A stretch of 64,000 nt of DNA, from assembly GCF_034058155.1 (NCBI RefSeq), contig NZ_CP139148.1, positions 3,968,001 through 4,032,000 of the forward strand. Reading direction: 5' to 3'. The position numbers were made by a program, and so were the translations under genes. The notes under the pieces are model-generated. The model worked only from the letters and a program-made list of their open reading frames with translations, was not told the origin of the DNA and searched no databases. This DNA is from Flavobacterium sp. KACC 22761 (lineage in GTDB: Bacteria > Bacteroidota > Bacteroidia > Flavobacteriales > Flavobacteriaceae). Of the stretch, positions 1 through 9,657 are shown piece after piece (positions within the stretch are counted from its first letter, which is position 1; each line of letters begins with the position of its first letter).

Positions 1-899
1 CAAATTTATTGACAAATGAGTGTGATGTTTTAATTGCTTTCGGAATGCGTTTTGACGACCGTGTTACAGGTAAATTAAGTACTTATGCAAAACAGGCAAA
101 AGTAATTCACTTCGAAATTGATCCTGCTGAAATTGATAAAAACGTTAAAACTGAAATTGCAGTTTTAGGTGATGTAAAAGAATCTCTTGCGGCTTTATTG
201 CCTTTATTGGATGAAAAATCACACGATTTATGGCACAATGAATTTAAGGCATTGCAAGAAGTTGAATTTAACTCGGTAATAAAAGAAGAATTGAATCCAA
301 CGAATGGTAAAGGAATTTCAATGGGAGAAACTATTGAAATGATCAACAAACATTCAAAAGGTGATGCAATTATCGTTTCAGATGTTGGTCAGCACCAAAT
401 GTTTGCTTGTCGTTATGCAAAATTCAATTCGACTAAAAGCAATATCACTTCTGGTGGATTAGGAACAATGGGATTTGCGCTTCCAGCAGCAATTGGAGCA
501 AAAATGGGAAAACCAGAACGAGAAGTGGTAGCGATTATTGGTGATGGTGGATTCCAAATGACAATTCAGGAATTGGGAACAATTTTCCAGACTGAAGTTC
601 CAGTTAAAATTGTGGTTTTAAATAATGAATTCTTAGGAATGGTGCGTCAATGGCAGGAATTGTTTTTTGACAATCGTTATGCATCAACAAAAATGATTAA
701 TCCAAATTTTGTTGCAATTGCAGAAGGGTATCATATTAAATCTAAAAAAGTAACACAACGTGAAGATTTAGACGAGGCTGTTGCAGAAATGCTTGCTTCT
801 AAAGATTCTTTCTTCCTAGAAGTCATGGTGGAAAAAGAAAACAACGTTTTCCCAATGATTCCAACAGGGGCATGTGTTTCAGAAATTAGATTAAGCTAA
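1..899 (+). CDS. ilvB: Acetolactate synthase large subunit, 3' part
   Basis: The window opens inside this gene; the frame is open from the first bases, so the true start lies upstream. The visible ~298 residues are the second half of a ~560-residue acetolactate synthase: the end of the central FAD-type domain (FGMRFDDRVTGK near the beginning) and the whole C-terminal thiamine diphosphate domain. The ThDP signature is clear at about 538-640: GDGGFQMTIQEL, then NNEFLGMVRQWQ. The enzyme condenses two pyruvates, or pyruvate and 2-ketobutyrate, in the first committed step of valine, leucine and isoleucine synthesis. ilvN (regulatory subunit) and ilvC follow on the same strand, so this is the usual ilvBNC order. 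Very secure apart from the missing 5' end. Confidence 0.95.
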   Translation, partial: NLLTNECDVLIAFGMRFDDRVTGKLSTYAKQAKVIHFEIDPAEIDKNVKTEIAVLGDVKESLAALLPLLDEKSHDLWHNEFKALQEVEFNSVIKEELNPTNGKGISMGETIEMINKHSKGDAIIVSDVGQHQMFACRYAKFNSTKSNITSGGLGTMGFALPAAIGAKMGKPEREVVAIIGDGGFQMTIQELGTIFQTEVPVKIVVLNNEFLGMVRQWQELFFDNRYASTKMINPNFVAIAEGYHIKSKKVTQREDLDEAVAEMLASKDSFFLEVMVEKENNVFPMIPTGACVSEIRLS

Positions 900-902
900 G
901 AA

Positions 903-975
903 AAAAAAGTTTCATGTTTCAAGTTTTAAGTTCCAAGTTCGACAACTTGAAACATGGAACTTGAAACTAAAAAAA
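903..975. repeat. Intergenic TTTCAAGTT-type repeat between ilvB and ilvN
   Basis: This short spacer is built of variants of GTTTCAAGTT and its complement AACTTGAAAC (ttcaagttttaagttcc, then aacttgaaacatggaacttgaaac), forming a weak inverted structure. The same wording recurs at 47812-47840, 47923-47950 and 54395-54420. It looks like low-complexity intergenic sequence of flavobacteria. It also contains an in-frame ATG (954) that extends ilvN artificially. Confidence 0.55.
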
Positions 976-986
976 CTAAAAAACAA

Positions 987-1508
987 ATGGAAGATAAAAC
1001 TTTTACCATATCGGTATACTCAGAAAATAATGTGGGTTTGTTGAACAGGATATCTGGAATATTCTTAAAGCGTCACATTAATATATTAAGCCTAAATGTT
1101 TCTGAATCAGAAATAGAGAATGTTTCAAGATTTATTATTGTAGTAAATACAACTGAAAAATGGGTTCAAAATATTGTTGGCCAAATTGAAAAACAAATTG
1201 AAGTAATAAAAGCATTTTATCACACAGATGAAGAGACGATTTTCTTAGAAAATGCTTTATTCAAGATCGCTTCAAGTTTGTTGTTTGACGAGAAACAAAT
1301 TCAGAATATCATCAAAGAGAGCCAATCAACGATTGTGACAGTTTCTCGTGATTTCTTCGTGATTTCAAAATCGGGAAGACGTTCTGAAATTGAAGAATTG
1401 TACGAAAAATTCAAACCATACGGAATTATGCAATTTGTTCGTTCTGGAAGAATTTCGGTTTCTAAAGAAAAAATGGAGATTTCAACATTATTAGAAACTT
1501 TCAAATAA
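987..1508 (+). CDS. ilvN: Acetolactate synthase small (regulatory) subunit
   Basis: A 173-residue protein from the ATG at 987. The in-frame ATG at 954 lies in the intergenic repeat and would add a lysine-rich stretch, so I prefer 987. Residues ~4-80 form an ACT domain (FTISVYSENNVGLLNRISG, then the long helix and NVSESE), the site of valine feedback binding in this family. The C-terminal half matches the ALS small-subunit C-terminal domain, ending with the conserved VRSGRISVSK. It activates the large subunit and makes it feedback-sensitive. It lies 87 bp after ilvB and 60 bp before ilvC, so cotranscription is likely. Confidence 0.93.
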   Translation: MEDKTFTISVYSENNVGLLNRISGIFLKRHINILSLNVSESEIENVSRFIIVVNTTEKWVQNIVGQIEKQIEVIKAFYHTDEETIFLENALFKIASSLLFDEKQIQNIIKESQSTIVTVSRDFFVISKSGRRSEIEELYEKFKPYGIMQFVRSGRISVSKEKMEISTLLETFK

Positions 1509-1568
1509 AATCATTCATACTTAAATATAGATTACTTATTAAATTACACATTCATTAAATAAAAAAAA

Positions 1569-3038
1569 ATGGCAAATTATTTCAACACATTACCACTTAG
1601 ATTACAATTAGAGCAACTTGGAGTTTGCGAATTTATGGAGCAGTCTGAATTTGCAGACGGAATCGCAGCTTTAGCAGGAAAAAAAGTTGTTATCGTAGGT
1701 TGTGGTGCACAAGGTTTGAATCAAGGTTTAAACATGAGAGATTCTGGTTTAGACATTTCTTATGCATTGCGTGCAGATGCAATTGCTGAAAAGAGAGCTT
1801 CATATAAAAATGCAACTGAAAATGGATTTAAAGTAGGAACTTATGAAGAATTGATTCCAACTGCTGATTTAGTTTGCAACTTAACTCCAGACAAACAGCA
1901 TACTGCTGTAGTTACTGCAATTATGCCATTAATGAAACAAGGATCAACTTTAGCATATTCTCACGGTTTCAACATTGTTGAAGAAGGAATGCAGATTCGT
2001 AAAGATATCACTGTTATTATGTGTGCTCCTAAATGTCCTGGTTCTGAGGTTCGTGAAGAGTACAAAAGAGGATTTGGAGTTCCAACTCTTATTGCTGTTC
2101 ACCCAGAAAATGATCCAAACGGATTTGGTTTAGATCAAGCAAAAGCTTACGCTGTAGCAACTGGAGGACACAGAGCTGGAGTTTTAAGATCATCTTTCGT
2201 AGCAGAAGTAAAATCTGATTTAATGGGTGAGCAAACAATTCTTTGTGGATTATTGCAAACAGGATCTATTTTATGTTTTGATAAAATGGTTGAAAAAGGA
2301 ATTGATGCAGCTTATGCTTCAAAATTAATTCAGTACGGATGGGAAACTATCACTGAAGCTTTGAAACATGGTGGTATTACAAATATGATGGACCGTTTGA
2401 ACAATCCTTCAAAAATTGAAGCTTACGAATTAGCTGAAGAATTGAAAGACATCATGCGTCCATTATTCCAAAAACACCAAGATGATATCATTTCTGGAGA
2501 ATTCTCAAGAACTATGATGATTGACTGGGCTAATGATGATGTTAACTTATTGAAATGGAGAGCAGCAACAGGAGAAACTAACTTCGAAAAAACTGCACCG
2601 CAAGAGGCTCCAATTTCTGAACAAGAATATTTTGACAATGGAGTTTTAATGATTGCAATGGTAAAAGCTGGTGTTGAATTGGCTTTCGAAACAATGACAG
2701 AAGCTGGAATTATTGAAGAATCAGCTTATTATGAGTCATTACACGAATTGCCATTAATTGCAAACACAATTGCAAGAAAGAAATTATTCGAAATGAATCG
2801 TGTAATTTCTGATACTGCTGAGTACGGATGTTATTTGTTTGATCATGCATGCAAGCCATTATTGACTGAATTCATGAAAAAAGTAGAAACTAACATTATC
2901 GGAAAACCATTTTCAACTTCAAACGGAGTAGATAATGCAGTATTAATTGCTGTAAACAGAGAAATTCGTCAACATCCTATTGAAGAAGTAGGAGCTTGGT
3001 TGAGAGAGTCTATGACAGCAATGAAAAAAATTGGATAA
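1569..3038 (+). CDS. ilvC: Ketol-acid reductoisomerase, long (class II) form
   Basis: A 489-residue NADPH-dependent reductoisomerase that converts acetolactate or acetohydroxybutyrate to the dihydroxyacid. The N-terminal Rossmann motif is [12 protein letters not shown] at residues ~44-55. The protein has the duplicated knotted C-terminal domain, which makes this the ~490-residue class II enzyme, not the ~330-residue class I form. From memory it resembles the E. coli IlvC sequence closely through most of its length (starts [42 protein letters not shown]). Metal ligands should be within the SGEFSRTMM...DW and E-rich C-terminal segments. It is the last gene of the visible ilv run; a 14-bp perfect hairpin follows 15 bp after the stop. 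Confidence 0.96.
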   Translation: MANYFNTLPLRLQLEQLGVCEFMEQSEFADGIAALAGKKVVIVGCGAQGLNQGLNMRDSGLDISYALRADAIAEKRASYKNATENGFKVGTYEELIPTADLVCNLTPDKQHTAVVTAIMPLMKQGSTLAYSHGFNIVEEGMQIRKDITVIMCAPKCPGSEVREEYKRGFGVPTLIAVHPENDPNGFGLDQAKAYAVATGGHRAGVLRSSFVAEVKSDLMGEQTILCGLLQTGSILCFDKMVEKGIDAAYASKLIQYGWETITEALKHGGITNMMDRLNNPSKIEAYELAEELKDIMRPLFQKHQDDIISGEFSRTMMIDWANDDVNLLKWRAATGETNFEKTAPQEAPISEQEYFDNGVLMIAMVKAGVELAFETMTEAGIIEESAYYESLHELPLIANTIARKKLFEMNRVISDTAEYGCYLFDHACKPLLTEFMKKVETNIIGKPFSTSNGVDNAVLIAVNREIRQHPIEEVGAWLRESMTAMKKIG

Positions 3039-3052
3039 TTAAAAAGTTGGGG

Positions 3053-3083
3053 AAATCTCGCAAAATTGGATTTTGCGAGATTT
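3053..3083 (+). terminator. Perfect 14-bp hairpin after ilvC
   Basis: AAATCTCGCAAAAT and its exact complement are separated by TGG. There is no T-run afterwards (GCACTG follows), so it is either a weak terminator or a 3'-end stabilising stem for the ilv mRNA. Confidence 0.5.
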
Positions 3084-3540
3084 GCACTGTATCATGATTT
3101 GTAATATTTTGAATTAGTAAGCACTTATTAAGAAACTAGATATAGATGCATGTTGCATTCACTTAACTTCGGTGAAAGTAAGTTAAGTGAAGCTAATCCC
3201 TTATAATGGGGTATATTTTTGGTAGAAATATACTTGTTGAAATTTCTATATTGGTTAATAAAGATGCTGCTATTTTCAAAATAGAGAAAAGTATTGTAAT
3301 TCTATAATTACGAAATTAATTGTTATTGAAATTGTTAAAAATAAAAAGGTGCAATATTTGTTTATTGCGCCTTTTTTGTAATATACATTTTAAGTTAAAA
3401 AAGTATTTTTTTGCATTAAATACATAAAAAAGGAATATTTTTTTTAATATGTGTTTTTATTTGCTAAAATTTATGAATTAAATAATTTTAAGAATACACT
3501 TAGATTTAATACATTTATAAAAAAAAATTCCAATAAAGTT
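3084..3540. other. Non-coding spacer between ilvC and acs
   Basis: No credible gene. The spacer holds a 12-bp inverted repeat (TTCACTTAACTT at 3158-3169, complement at 3180-3191) and, further on, a terminator-like hairpin at 3343-3377. The last ~160 bp before acs are very AT-rich and probably hold the acs promoter, but I found no clean TAnnTTTG box. Confidence 0.5.
3343..3377 (+). terminator. Rho-independent terminator upstream of acs
   Basis: The stem AAAAAGGTGCAATA pairs with TATTGCGCCTTTTTT (one G-T type mismatch), with a short loop and a 6-T tail. It probably ends the ilv transcript before acs starts. Confidence 0.7.
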
Positions 3541-5448
3541 ATGAGTTATTATAAAATTGAAAATTTAGAACAATATTTTAAGCATTACAATAAGTCAATA
3601 AGGGAACCAAGAAAATTTTGGGGCAAAATTGCCGAAGAAAATTTCACATGGTACCAACAATGGGAAAAAGTAGTTGATTTTAATATGGCTGATGCCGAAG
3701 TGAAATGGTTTACTGACGCAAAAGTTAATATTACAAAAAATTGTATCGATAGACATTTAAGCAAAAGAGGAGAAAAAACGGCTATTATTTTTGAGCCTAA
3801 TAATCCGTCTGAGGAAGCTTTGCATATAACGTATAACGAATTATACGAAAGAGTTTCTAAAATGGCGAATGTTTTACGCGAGCAAGGCGTACGCAAAGGA
3901 GACCGAGTTTGTATTTATTTGCCAATGATTCCAGAATTGGCTGTTTCAGTTTTGGCTTGTGCTAGAATTGGAGCAATCCACTCTGTCGTTTTTGCTGGAT
4001 TTTCTGCTTCAGCAGTTTCTGCAAGAATCAATGACTGTGAATGTAAAATGGTGATTACTTCTGACGGAGGATATAGAGGAAACAAAACAATCGATTTAAA
4101 AGGAATTGTTGATGAAGCTCTTGATACTTGTCCTTCAGTAGAAAAAGTATTGGTTGCTAAAAGAACGAATACTGATGTGAAAATGAAAGATGGTCGTGAT
4201 ATTTGGTTGCAGCCTTTATTAGATGCAGCACTAGACAACAGTGTTGCTGAAATTATGGATGCCGAAGATCCGTTGTTTATTTTGTACACTTCAGGATCAA
4301 CAGGAAAACCAAAAGGTATGGTTCATACTACTGCTGGTTATATGGTTTATACAGCTTATACATTTAAAAACGTATTTAGTTACGAAGAAAACGATATTTT
4401 CTGGTGTACTGCAGATATTGGTTGGATTACTGGACACTCATATATTTTATACGGACCATTATTGAACGGAGCTACAACAGTAATTTTTGAAGGAGTTCCA
4501 TCTTATCCAGATTTTAGCCGTTTTTGGGATATCATCGAAAAACATAAAATCACGCAATTTTATACAGCACCAACTGCAATTCGTTCATTAGCAAAAGAAA
4601 GTTTAGATTATATTCAAAAATACCCTTTAAAATCTTTAAAAGTAATCGGGTCTGTTGGAGAGCCAATCAACGAAGAGGCTTGGCACTGGTTCAATGACCA
4701 CGTAGGTGATAAGAGATGTCCGGTGGTAGATACGTGGTGGCAGACAGAAACAGGAGGAATCATGATTTCGCCAATTGCTTTTGTTACGCCAACAAAACCA
4801 ACTTATGCGACATTGCCATTACCGGGAATTCAGCCAGTTTTAATGGATGAAAAACGTAATGAAATCGAAGGAAATCAAGTGGTTGGAAGTTTGTGTATCA
4901 AATTCCCGTGGCCAGGAATTGCTAGGACAATTTGGGGTAATCATGATCGTTATAAAGAAACTTATTTCTCTGCTTTCCCTGGAAAATATTTTACAGGTGA
5001 CGGAGCTTTGAGGGATGAAGTAGGTTACTACAGAATTACAGGAAGAGTCGATGACGTTGTTATTGTTTCGGGTCATAATTTAGGAACGGCTCCAATCGAA
5101 GATGCAATCAACGAGCATCCGGCGGTTGCTGAATCTGCGATTGTTGGATTCCCACATGATATTAAAGGAAATGCTTTATATGGTTATGTAATCTTGAAAG
5201 AAACTGGTGAAGTAAGAAATAAAGAAAACTTGACAAAAGAGATCAATCAATATATTGCAGATCACATTGGGCCAATTGCAAAATTGGATAAAATTCAATT
5301 TGTGTCTGGTTTGCCAAAAACTCGTTCAGGAAAAATTATGCGTAGAATTTTACGTAAAATAGCTGAAGGTGATTTCTCTAATTTTGGAGATACATCAACT
5401 TTGTTAAATCCTGAAGTGGTGGAAGAAATTACAAAAGGAAAGATTTAA
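3541..5448 (+). CDS. acs: Acetyl-CoA synthetase (AMP-forming)
   Basis: 635 residues from the ATG at 3541 (MSYYKIENLEQ), the usual Acs length; the frame stays open back to a GTG at 3451 but that extension is lysine/asparagine-rich and unlike the family. Motifs in order: the N-terminal ACS domain (FWGKIAEENFTWYQQW), the AMP-binding P-loop YTSGSTGKPKGMVHTT near residue 250, DTWWQTETGG, the hinge and core TGDGA and GRVDDVVIVSGHN, and the C-terminal PKTRSGKIMRR with the catalytic lysine that is regulated by acetylation in this family. It makes acetyl-CoA from acetate, CoA and ATP through acetyl-AMP. It stands alone with a terminator on each side. Confidence 0.95.
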   Translation: MSYYKIENLEQYFKHYNKSIREPRKFWGKIAEENFTWYQQWEKVVDFNMADAEVKWFTDAKVNITKNCIDRHLSKRGEKTAIIFEPNNPSEEALHITYNELYERVSKMANVLREQGVRKGDRVCIYLPMIPELAVSVLACARIGAIHSVVFAGFSASAVSARINDCECKMVITSDGGYRGNKTIDLKGIVDEALDTCPSVEKVLVAKRTNTDVKMKDGRDIWLQPLLDAALDNSVAEIMDAEDPLFILYTSGSTGKPKGMVHTTAGYMVYTAYTFKNVFSYEENDIFWCTADIGWITGHSYILYGPLLNGATTVIFEGVPSYPDFSRFWDIIEKHKITQFYTAPTAIRSLAKESLDYIQKYPLKSLKVIGSVGEPINEEAWHWFNDHVGDKRCPVVDTWWQTETGGIMISPIAFVTPTKPTYATLPLPGIQPVLMDEKRNEIEGNQVVGSLCIKFPWPGIARTIWGNHDRYKETYFSAFPGKYFTGDGALRDEVGYYRITGRVDDVVIVSGHNLGTAPIEDAINEHPAVAESAIVGFPHDIKGNALYGYVILKETGEVRNKENLTKEINQYIADHIGPIAKLDKIQFVSGLPKTRSGKIMRRILRKIAEGDFSNFGDTSTLLNPEVVEEITKGKI

Positions 5449-5465
5449 TAATTTCTACTGATAAT

Positions 5466-5505
5466 AAAAAATGCCTCTTAAGATTTTTAAGAGGCATTTT
5501 TTTTA
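5466..5505 (+). terminator. Terminator after acs
   Basis: An 11-bp perfect stem, ATGCCTCTTAA / TTAAGAGGCAT, with a 5-nt loop is flanked by an A-run and a T8 run. It can work in both directions but lies right after the acs stop. Confidence 0.85.
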
Positions 5506-5530
5506 TGTTTAGCAGCGAACAAATGTTTGT

Positions 5531-5597
5531 CAGACTGAGCGTAGTCGAAGTCTATCAAGCTGAATCACTTTGCAGGACTTCGACTACGCTCAGTCTG
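5531..5597. repeat. Flavobacterial intergenic palindrome (CTGAGCGTAGTCGAAG type)
   Basis: A perfect 22-bp inverted repeat: CAGACTGAGCGTAGTCGAAG plus TC at 5531-5552, and its complement at 5576-5597, with a 23-bp spacer. A second family member lies at 47856-47910. It sits between the convergent acs and exonuclease genes. Such dispersed palindromes are typical of flavobacterial genomes; whether they have a role or are just mobile repeats (REP-like) cannot be told here. Confidence 0.75.
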
Positions 5598-5621
5598 AAA
5601 ATTGATGGCTTATAGTGTTTT

Positions 5622-6218
5622 TTACTTAATTCCTAATCTAGATTTTAATTTTAAAAACAACAGCGCAATTCTGTATGCATCCTCAGCAGAAGAATTTCTG
5701 TCGCTTTTTGGAATTTTATAAATTTCGCATAAATCGTCAAGCGAAAATTGTTTATCATTTATATCCATTAGTTTTCTATACATTACATCGACATCCAGAG
5801 CTTCATTTTTCAATCGGCCACAATCAAGGCGTTCTAGAGAGGAATTGAGCATTTCAATGTCAAAATTAATGTGATGACCAACCAAAACAGCATTCCCAAG
5901 AAAGTTAATAAATGCTTCGAGTGCTTCAGATTCTTGCATCTTGCTCATTTTGCTTTCGATGATAAACTCATTTGAAAGTCCATTATCCTGCAAAAATTTG
6001 TATTGAAGCAAAACGCATTCAAAATTATCTTTAATTACAATTCCGTCATCAATTACAGAAAAAGCTCCTAGTGAAAGAATCACATCCTTATTCGGATTCA
6101 AACCAGAAGTTTCAGTTGATAAAACAACGAATCTGTTGGGTTTTGTTTCGAATTTGTTCAGGTAATCTTTCCAAAAATCTGGGTATTCTTTATTAATATT
6201 TTTAAGCCAGTCTAGCAT
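5622..6218 (-). CDS. DnaQ-like (DEDD) 3'-5' exonuclease family protein, altered active site
   Basis: A 198-residue protein with the DnaQ/ribonuclease-H-like exonuclease layout. Exo I should read D-x-E-T-T-G; here residues ~34-39 read S-T-E-T-S-G, so the first metal-binding Asp is replaced by Ser. Exo II is intact (VGHHINFDIEML). Exo III reads RNSSAEDAYR, where the histidine of the DEDDh class is Asn, but the Asp is kept. By family knowledge these changes should weaken or abolish catalysis, so it may be a nucleic-acid-binding or regulatory relic. Its ATG lies 3 bp after the stop of the cNMP/CBS/DUF294 gene, and the two form an operon. This pairing of DUF294 and DnaQ-like genes is seen in many bacteria. 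Confidence 0.85.
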   Translation of the reverse strand: MLDWLKNINKEYPDFWKDYLNKFETKPNRFVVLSTETSGLNPNKDVILSLGAFSVIDDGIVIKDNFECVLLQYKFLQDNGLSNEFIIESKMSKMQESEALEAFINFLGNAVLVGHHINFDIEMLNSSLERLDCGRLKNEALDVDVMYRKLMDINDKQFSLDDLCEIYKIPKSDRNSSAEDAYRIALLFLKLKSRLGIK

Positions 6219-6221
6219 ATT

Positions 6222-8141
6222 TTACGAGAATTGTGTAAGTTGAAATTTACTCTTAATTAATTCCTCAAGATCTTTCATTGGGGTTAGGGCATTTTTTAAC
6301 TTCTCTTTGTCTGTTTTAGACATATCTCTTACATTAATATATTGTCCAGAATCATCATTTTTTAATCCTTCAACTGTTCTGAATTTTGAGAGTATCAAAA
6401 ATGCTTCGGCACAGCTCAAATAGATTTCAGCATTTTTAGAATCGGTTATGGCTAATTGTTTGAATCTCAAATAGGTATTCTTGATTCCTTTAATGTTTGC
6501 ATTTAAAATTAACAAACGTGCTGCATCAATCAACGGCATCAAAGCGCGATTTTTGATATCAAATTTTCCTTTATGCGGACCTTCTTCTTCAATAATGAAT
6601 TTTTTGAAGAAACTCAAAGGAGAGTTCTTTTTCAAGGCATCATTTCCTAAAAAGTCAAAGAATAAAGTATTGTTTACAGCATTTTTGAAAATTACGTTTT
6701 CAATTACTTCTTCAATTTTTGGCTCTCCAAAAACAATTTCATAATCAAAGAAAATACTGCTCAAATCATTGCTGTTTTCACCTGGAGTATTCATCCAGCT
6801 GTTGTATTGTTTTGTCCAGTCTGTCAATGATTTACACCACAACATATTGCTTCCCATGTGGCCATTTGGACAAAATTCATAACCTACTTTTTCTAATATA
6901 GAAGTAGCTCTTTTTGCCAATCTTAAAAAATAATCTTTAACTTCTCTGTATTTTTCCGGAGCAACATCTTCAAAAATCAAAATGCTATCTTGATCCGTAA
7001 GCAATAATTGTTCTTTACGTCCTTGGCTTCCAATGCTTAACCATGCAAAACGAGCAGGAGGTGAGCCTAAATCTAAAATAGACAATTCAACAGAACGCTT
7101 GATAATTGCTAAGTTGATTTCGCTCGCAATATTGCTGACATGCGAAATTGGAATATTCTTTTGAATCGAATTCTGAATCAAATCAGACAGACGATCACGG
7201 ATTTGTTTTAGGTCTTTTGGTAACTGTGAACGCTTAATTTCTTTGATTAAGACACCAGGGTTACTAGCTTGAGCAACAATTAGATCGTGCTCAGAAATAA
7301 TTCCTTTTACAGCCGATTTGCTTGTGCCATCTTTAGTCACACACAAATGGCTTACATTATGTTTCAACATCAACAATTGTGCTTCGGCAAGCGACACATT
7401 TTCAATCACCGTTACCACAGGCGATGACATAATTTTGTCAATAGACTCCGTAATAGGATAACGGCCAGTAGCAATTTTTGAAGCCAAATCTGTAGCGGTT
7501 ACAATACCAATAGGGCGGTTTTTTTCGCCACAAACAATAATATTGTCAACCATTGCTTCGGTCATCAAAATGGCAACATCCTTAACCACGTGATTTGCTT
7601 CAGTAGTTAAAGGCGAATTGTTGTAGTTAAGTGATTGAATATATTGCATTTCTGATTGCTGATCCACATAAAAAGAGGTATCAGAAATCATTTTTCCATT
7701 TGAATTTACGCTGTCTTTTGTATGTCTTGAATTTGTCGCGAAACTTTCCAATAAAAAGTTTAAAACATCAGAATTATTGGCAACAAAAGGTCTGAAAACA
7801 GCAATAGGGATAGCGTAGATAATACTTTCTTCACGTGCTTTTGCCGTCATCATATAGTTGTTTTTGGCAAAGAAAGGTCTTAAGCCAAAAATATCGCCTT
7901 CATGACACTTATTGATAATAGTTTCCTCAGCATCAGCAATTGTAGTCAAATTGATGACACCCGAAGCGACAACATAAAAACTATCATGCAACGTATCGTT
8001 ATTTTGAAATAGTACAGTGTGTTTTTCTAAATTTAATACGCGGATATTTGTTGCAATATCAGATAATTCCTGAAAAGTCAAATTATTAAATGGCGGGTAT
8101 TCTTTTAAAAAATCTGCAATATGCTCAGCAATAGTATTCAT
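6222..8141 (-). CDS. cNMP-binding / CBS / DUF294 putative nucleotidyltransferase
   Basis: A 639-residue cytosolic signalling-type protein. Domains in order: a cyclic-nucleotide-binding fold (~15-130; HTVLFQNNDTLHDSFYVVASG), a tandem CBS pair (~175-290; GIVTATDLASKIATG and GIISEHDLIVAQ), the DUF294 nucleotidyltransferase core (~330-470) with GSQGRKEQLLLTDQD, which carries the GS and DxD-like metal-binding elements, and a DUF294 C-terminal helical domain (~490-630). The family resembles GlnD-type nucleotidyltransferases whose activity is gated by nucleotide binding to CBS or cNMP domains; the substrate is unknown. It is the first gene of a two-gene operon with the exonuclease-like gene. Confidence 0.88.
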   Translation of the reverse strand: MNTIAEHIADFLKEYPPFNNLTFQELSDIATNIRVLNLEKHTVLFQNNDTLHDSFYVVASGVINLTTIADAEETIINKCHEGDIFGLRPFFAKNNYMMTAKAREESIIYAIPIAVFRPFVANNSDVLNFLLESFATNSRHTKDSVNSNGKMISDTSFYVDQQSEMQYIQSLNYNNSPLTTEANHVVKDVAILMTEAMVDNIIVCGEKNRPIGIVTATDLASKIATGRYPITESIDKIMSSPVVTVIENVSLAEAQLLMLKHNVSHLCVTKDGTSKSAVKGIISEHDLIVAQASNPGVLIKEIKRSQLPKDLKQIRDRLSDLIQNSIQKNIPISHVSNIASEINLAIIKRSVELSILDLGSPPARFAWLSIGSQGRKEQLLLTDQDSILIFEDVAPEKYREVKDYFLRLAKRATSILEKVGYEFCPNGHMGSNMLWCKSLTDWTKQYNSWMNTPGENSNDLSSIFFDYEIVFGEPKIEEVIENVIFKNAVNNTLFFDFLGNDALKKNSPLSFFKKFIIEEEGPHKGKFDIKNRALMPLIDAARLLILNANIKGIKNTYLRFKQLAITDSKNAEIYLSCAEAFLILSKFRTVEGLKNDDSGQYINVRDMSKTDKEKLKNALTPMKDLEELIKSKFQLTQFS

Positions 8142-8598
<457 letters not shown>

Positions 8599-8820
8599 AT
8601 GAAGTACATTTCAACTCTAATCAAAAAACGAGAATTATTAATTTTAGAATTAGCCTACATAAATTATGATCTAAGTGAACATTTTGAAAAAAAAATAAAT
8701 ACAACAAATACATATAATTTGCTTGATCTGAATTATCAACGTGATTTCACAATTAGGGAAATTCTAAAAATTGACCAGCAAATCAAAATTCTCACAAATT
8801 CTGAAAATTCTAAAACGTAA
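8599..8820 (+). CDS. Small hypothetical protein (73 aa)
   Basis: ATG-initiated, 73 residues, strongly charged and predicted helical (MKYISTLIKKRELLILELAYINYD...). There is no signal peptide and no motif I recognise. It stands isolated between the DUF294 operon and the transposase, with AT-rich flanks on both sides. The amino-acid composition is plausible for a real protein, but the length is short and no family is apparent. It could be a chance frame. Confidence 0.35.
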   Translation: MKYISTLIKKRELLILELAYINYDLSEHFEKKINTTNTYNLLDLNYQRDFTIREILKIDQQIKILTNSENSKT

Positions 8821-8997
8821 AAATAATTTTTGAAACTTAGCGGAAAATAAACAAAATAATAGAGTAGATTCAGATCAAAAAATTTCATGGCTTTAATTTA
8901 TGAAGAAAACAACAAAAAAGTTTTTTACCACTCCCCTTTTAATTTCTTGTTTTTTTGTAGGGTACAAGCTAAATAGTTTTGTTTTTTAAATCGTTTT

Positions 8998-9657
8998 TCA
9001 GTGCCAAAAGTAGATTTTCAGAATTGACAGTAATACTTTTTTACTTTTGCTATAACATATTGTTCTTCTATTAAGCCTTTTAAGATGTGTTCTGATAGCA
9101 AGATTTTTTCTCTCAATATTATTTGTTCCAAATTTTACTGTTTTATGAATTTCAGAAGGAATAAGATATTTGTAATTTTTTAGATTATCTGTATATATAG
9201 CTTTTGGATTTGATAATTTTAAGGTTGTTAAAACAATTTCCAATGTTTTGTTTGTTCTATTTCCAACATTAAAACTAACAACTTTTCCGCTTTCTCTTTC
9301 CAATGCATACACAATCCATATTAAATTACTTTTCTTTTTCAGATAACTTCTCATTTCATCGACCTCATATGTTTTTCCTATTTTAATTACAGGTCTTGGA
9401 ATATTTTCTGCAATCAAACATATTTTTTTAAGTACAGTTGTTGTTGATATATTCAATACTCTTGCTGTGCTTCTTATTCCTAATCCTTCTTTCGTTAGTA
9501 TTATTATTTTTTCATTTATATTGTTTTTGTAAGCGTTATAAGTATAATTTGCTTGTTGTTTTTTTTGACAATAAACGCATTTATATCGTTGAACTCCATT
9601 AGATTGAAAACCATCTTTGTTGCATTTTTCTCCACAATTCTCACATTTCTTTTTCAT
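8998..9657 (-). CDS. IS1-family transposase (single ORF)
   Basis: A 219-residue transposase. It starts with a zinc-finger-like set of cysteines (CENCGEKCNKDG, then CVYCQKKQ), followed by an HTH (GLGIRSTARVLNISTTTVLKK) and the IS1-type DDE core: YEVDEM (first Asp), IYTDNLKNYKYLIP (second Asp), and NIERKNLAIRTHLKRLNRRT with the Glu. It is one uninterrupted frame, unlike E. coli IS1, which needs a frameshift; single-ORF IS1 relatives are known. The ATG follows directly after a GTATCAGATTAGGGG motif, and the ~177 bp upstream are a copy of the repeat that separates the Rhs modules. I could not find matching terminal inverted repeats or a target duplication, so the element's borders are not defined. 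Confidence 0.9.
   Translation of the reverse strand: MKKKCENCGEKCNKDGFQSNGVQRYKCVYCQKKQQANYTYNAYKNNINEKIIILTKEGLGIRSTARVLNISTTTVLKKICLIAENIPRPVIKIGKTYEVDEMRSYLKKKSNLIWIVYALERESGKVVSFNVGNRTNKTLEIVLTTLKLSNPKAIYTDNLKNYKYLIPSEIHKTVKFGTNNIERKNLAIRTHLKRLNRRTICYSKSKKVLLSILKIYFWH

Noticed and set aside
954..986. ATG at 954 as the ilvN start
   Set aside because: It lies in a dispersed intergenic repeat and adds a lysine-rich tail absent from the family; the ATG at 987 gives the normal N-terminus.
3158..3191. tRNA or structured RNA at the TTCACTTAACTT inverted repeat
   Set aside because: Only one short stem is visible, with no cloverleaf or known riboswitch core.
8900..9000. Left inverted repeat of the IS1-family element (ACCACTCCCCTTTTAATTTC near 8920)
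   Set aside because: It does not match R1, R2 or any sequence on the right of the transposase in inverted orientation, so I do not give element borders. A weak likeness of TTTTAATTT...TTTTGTAGGG to the inner part of the repeat is too short to use.
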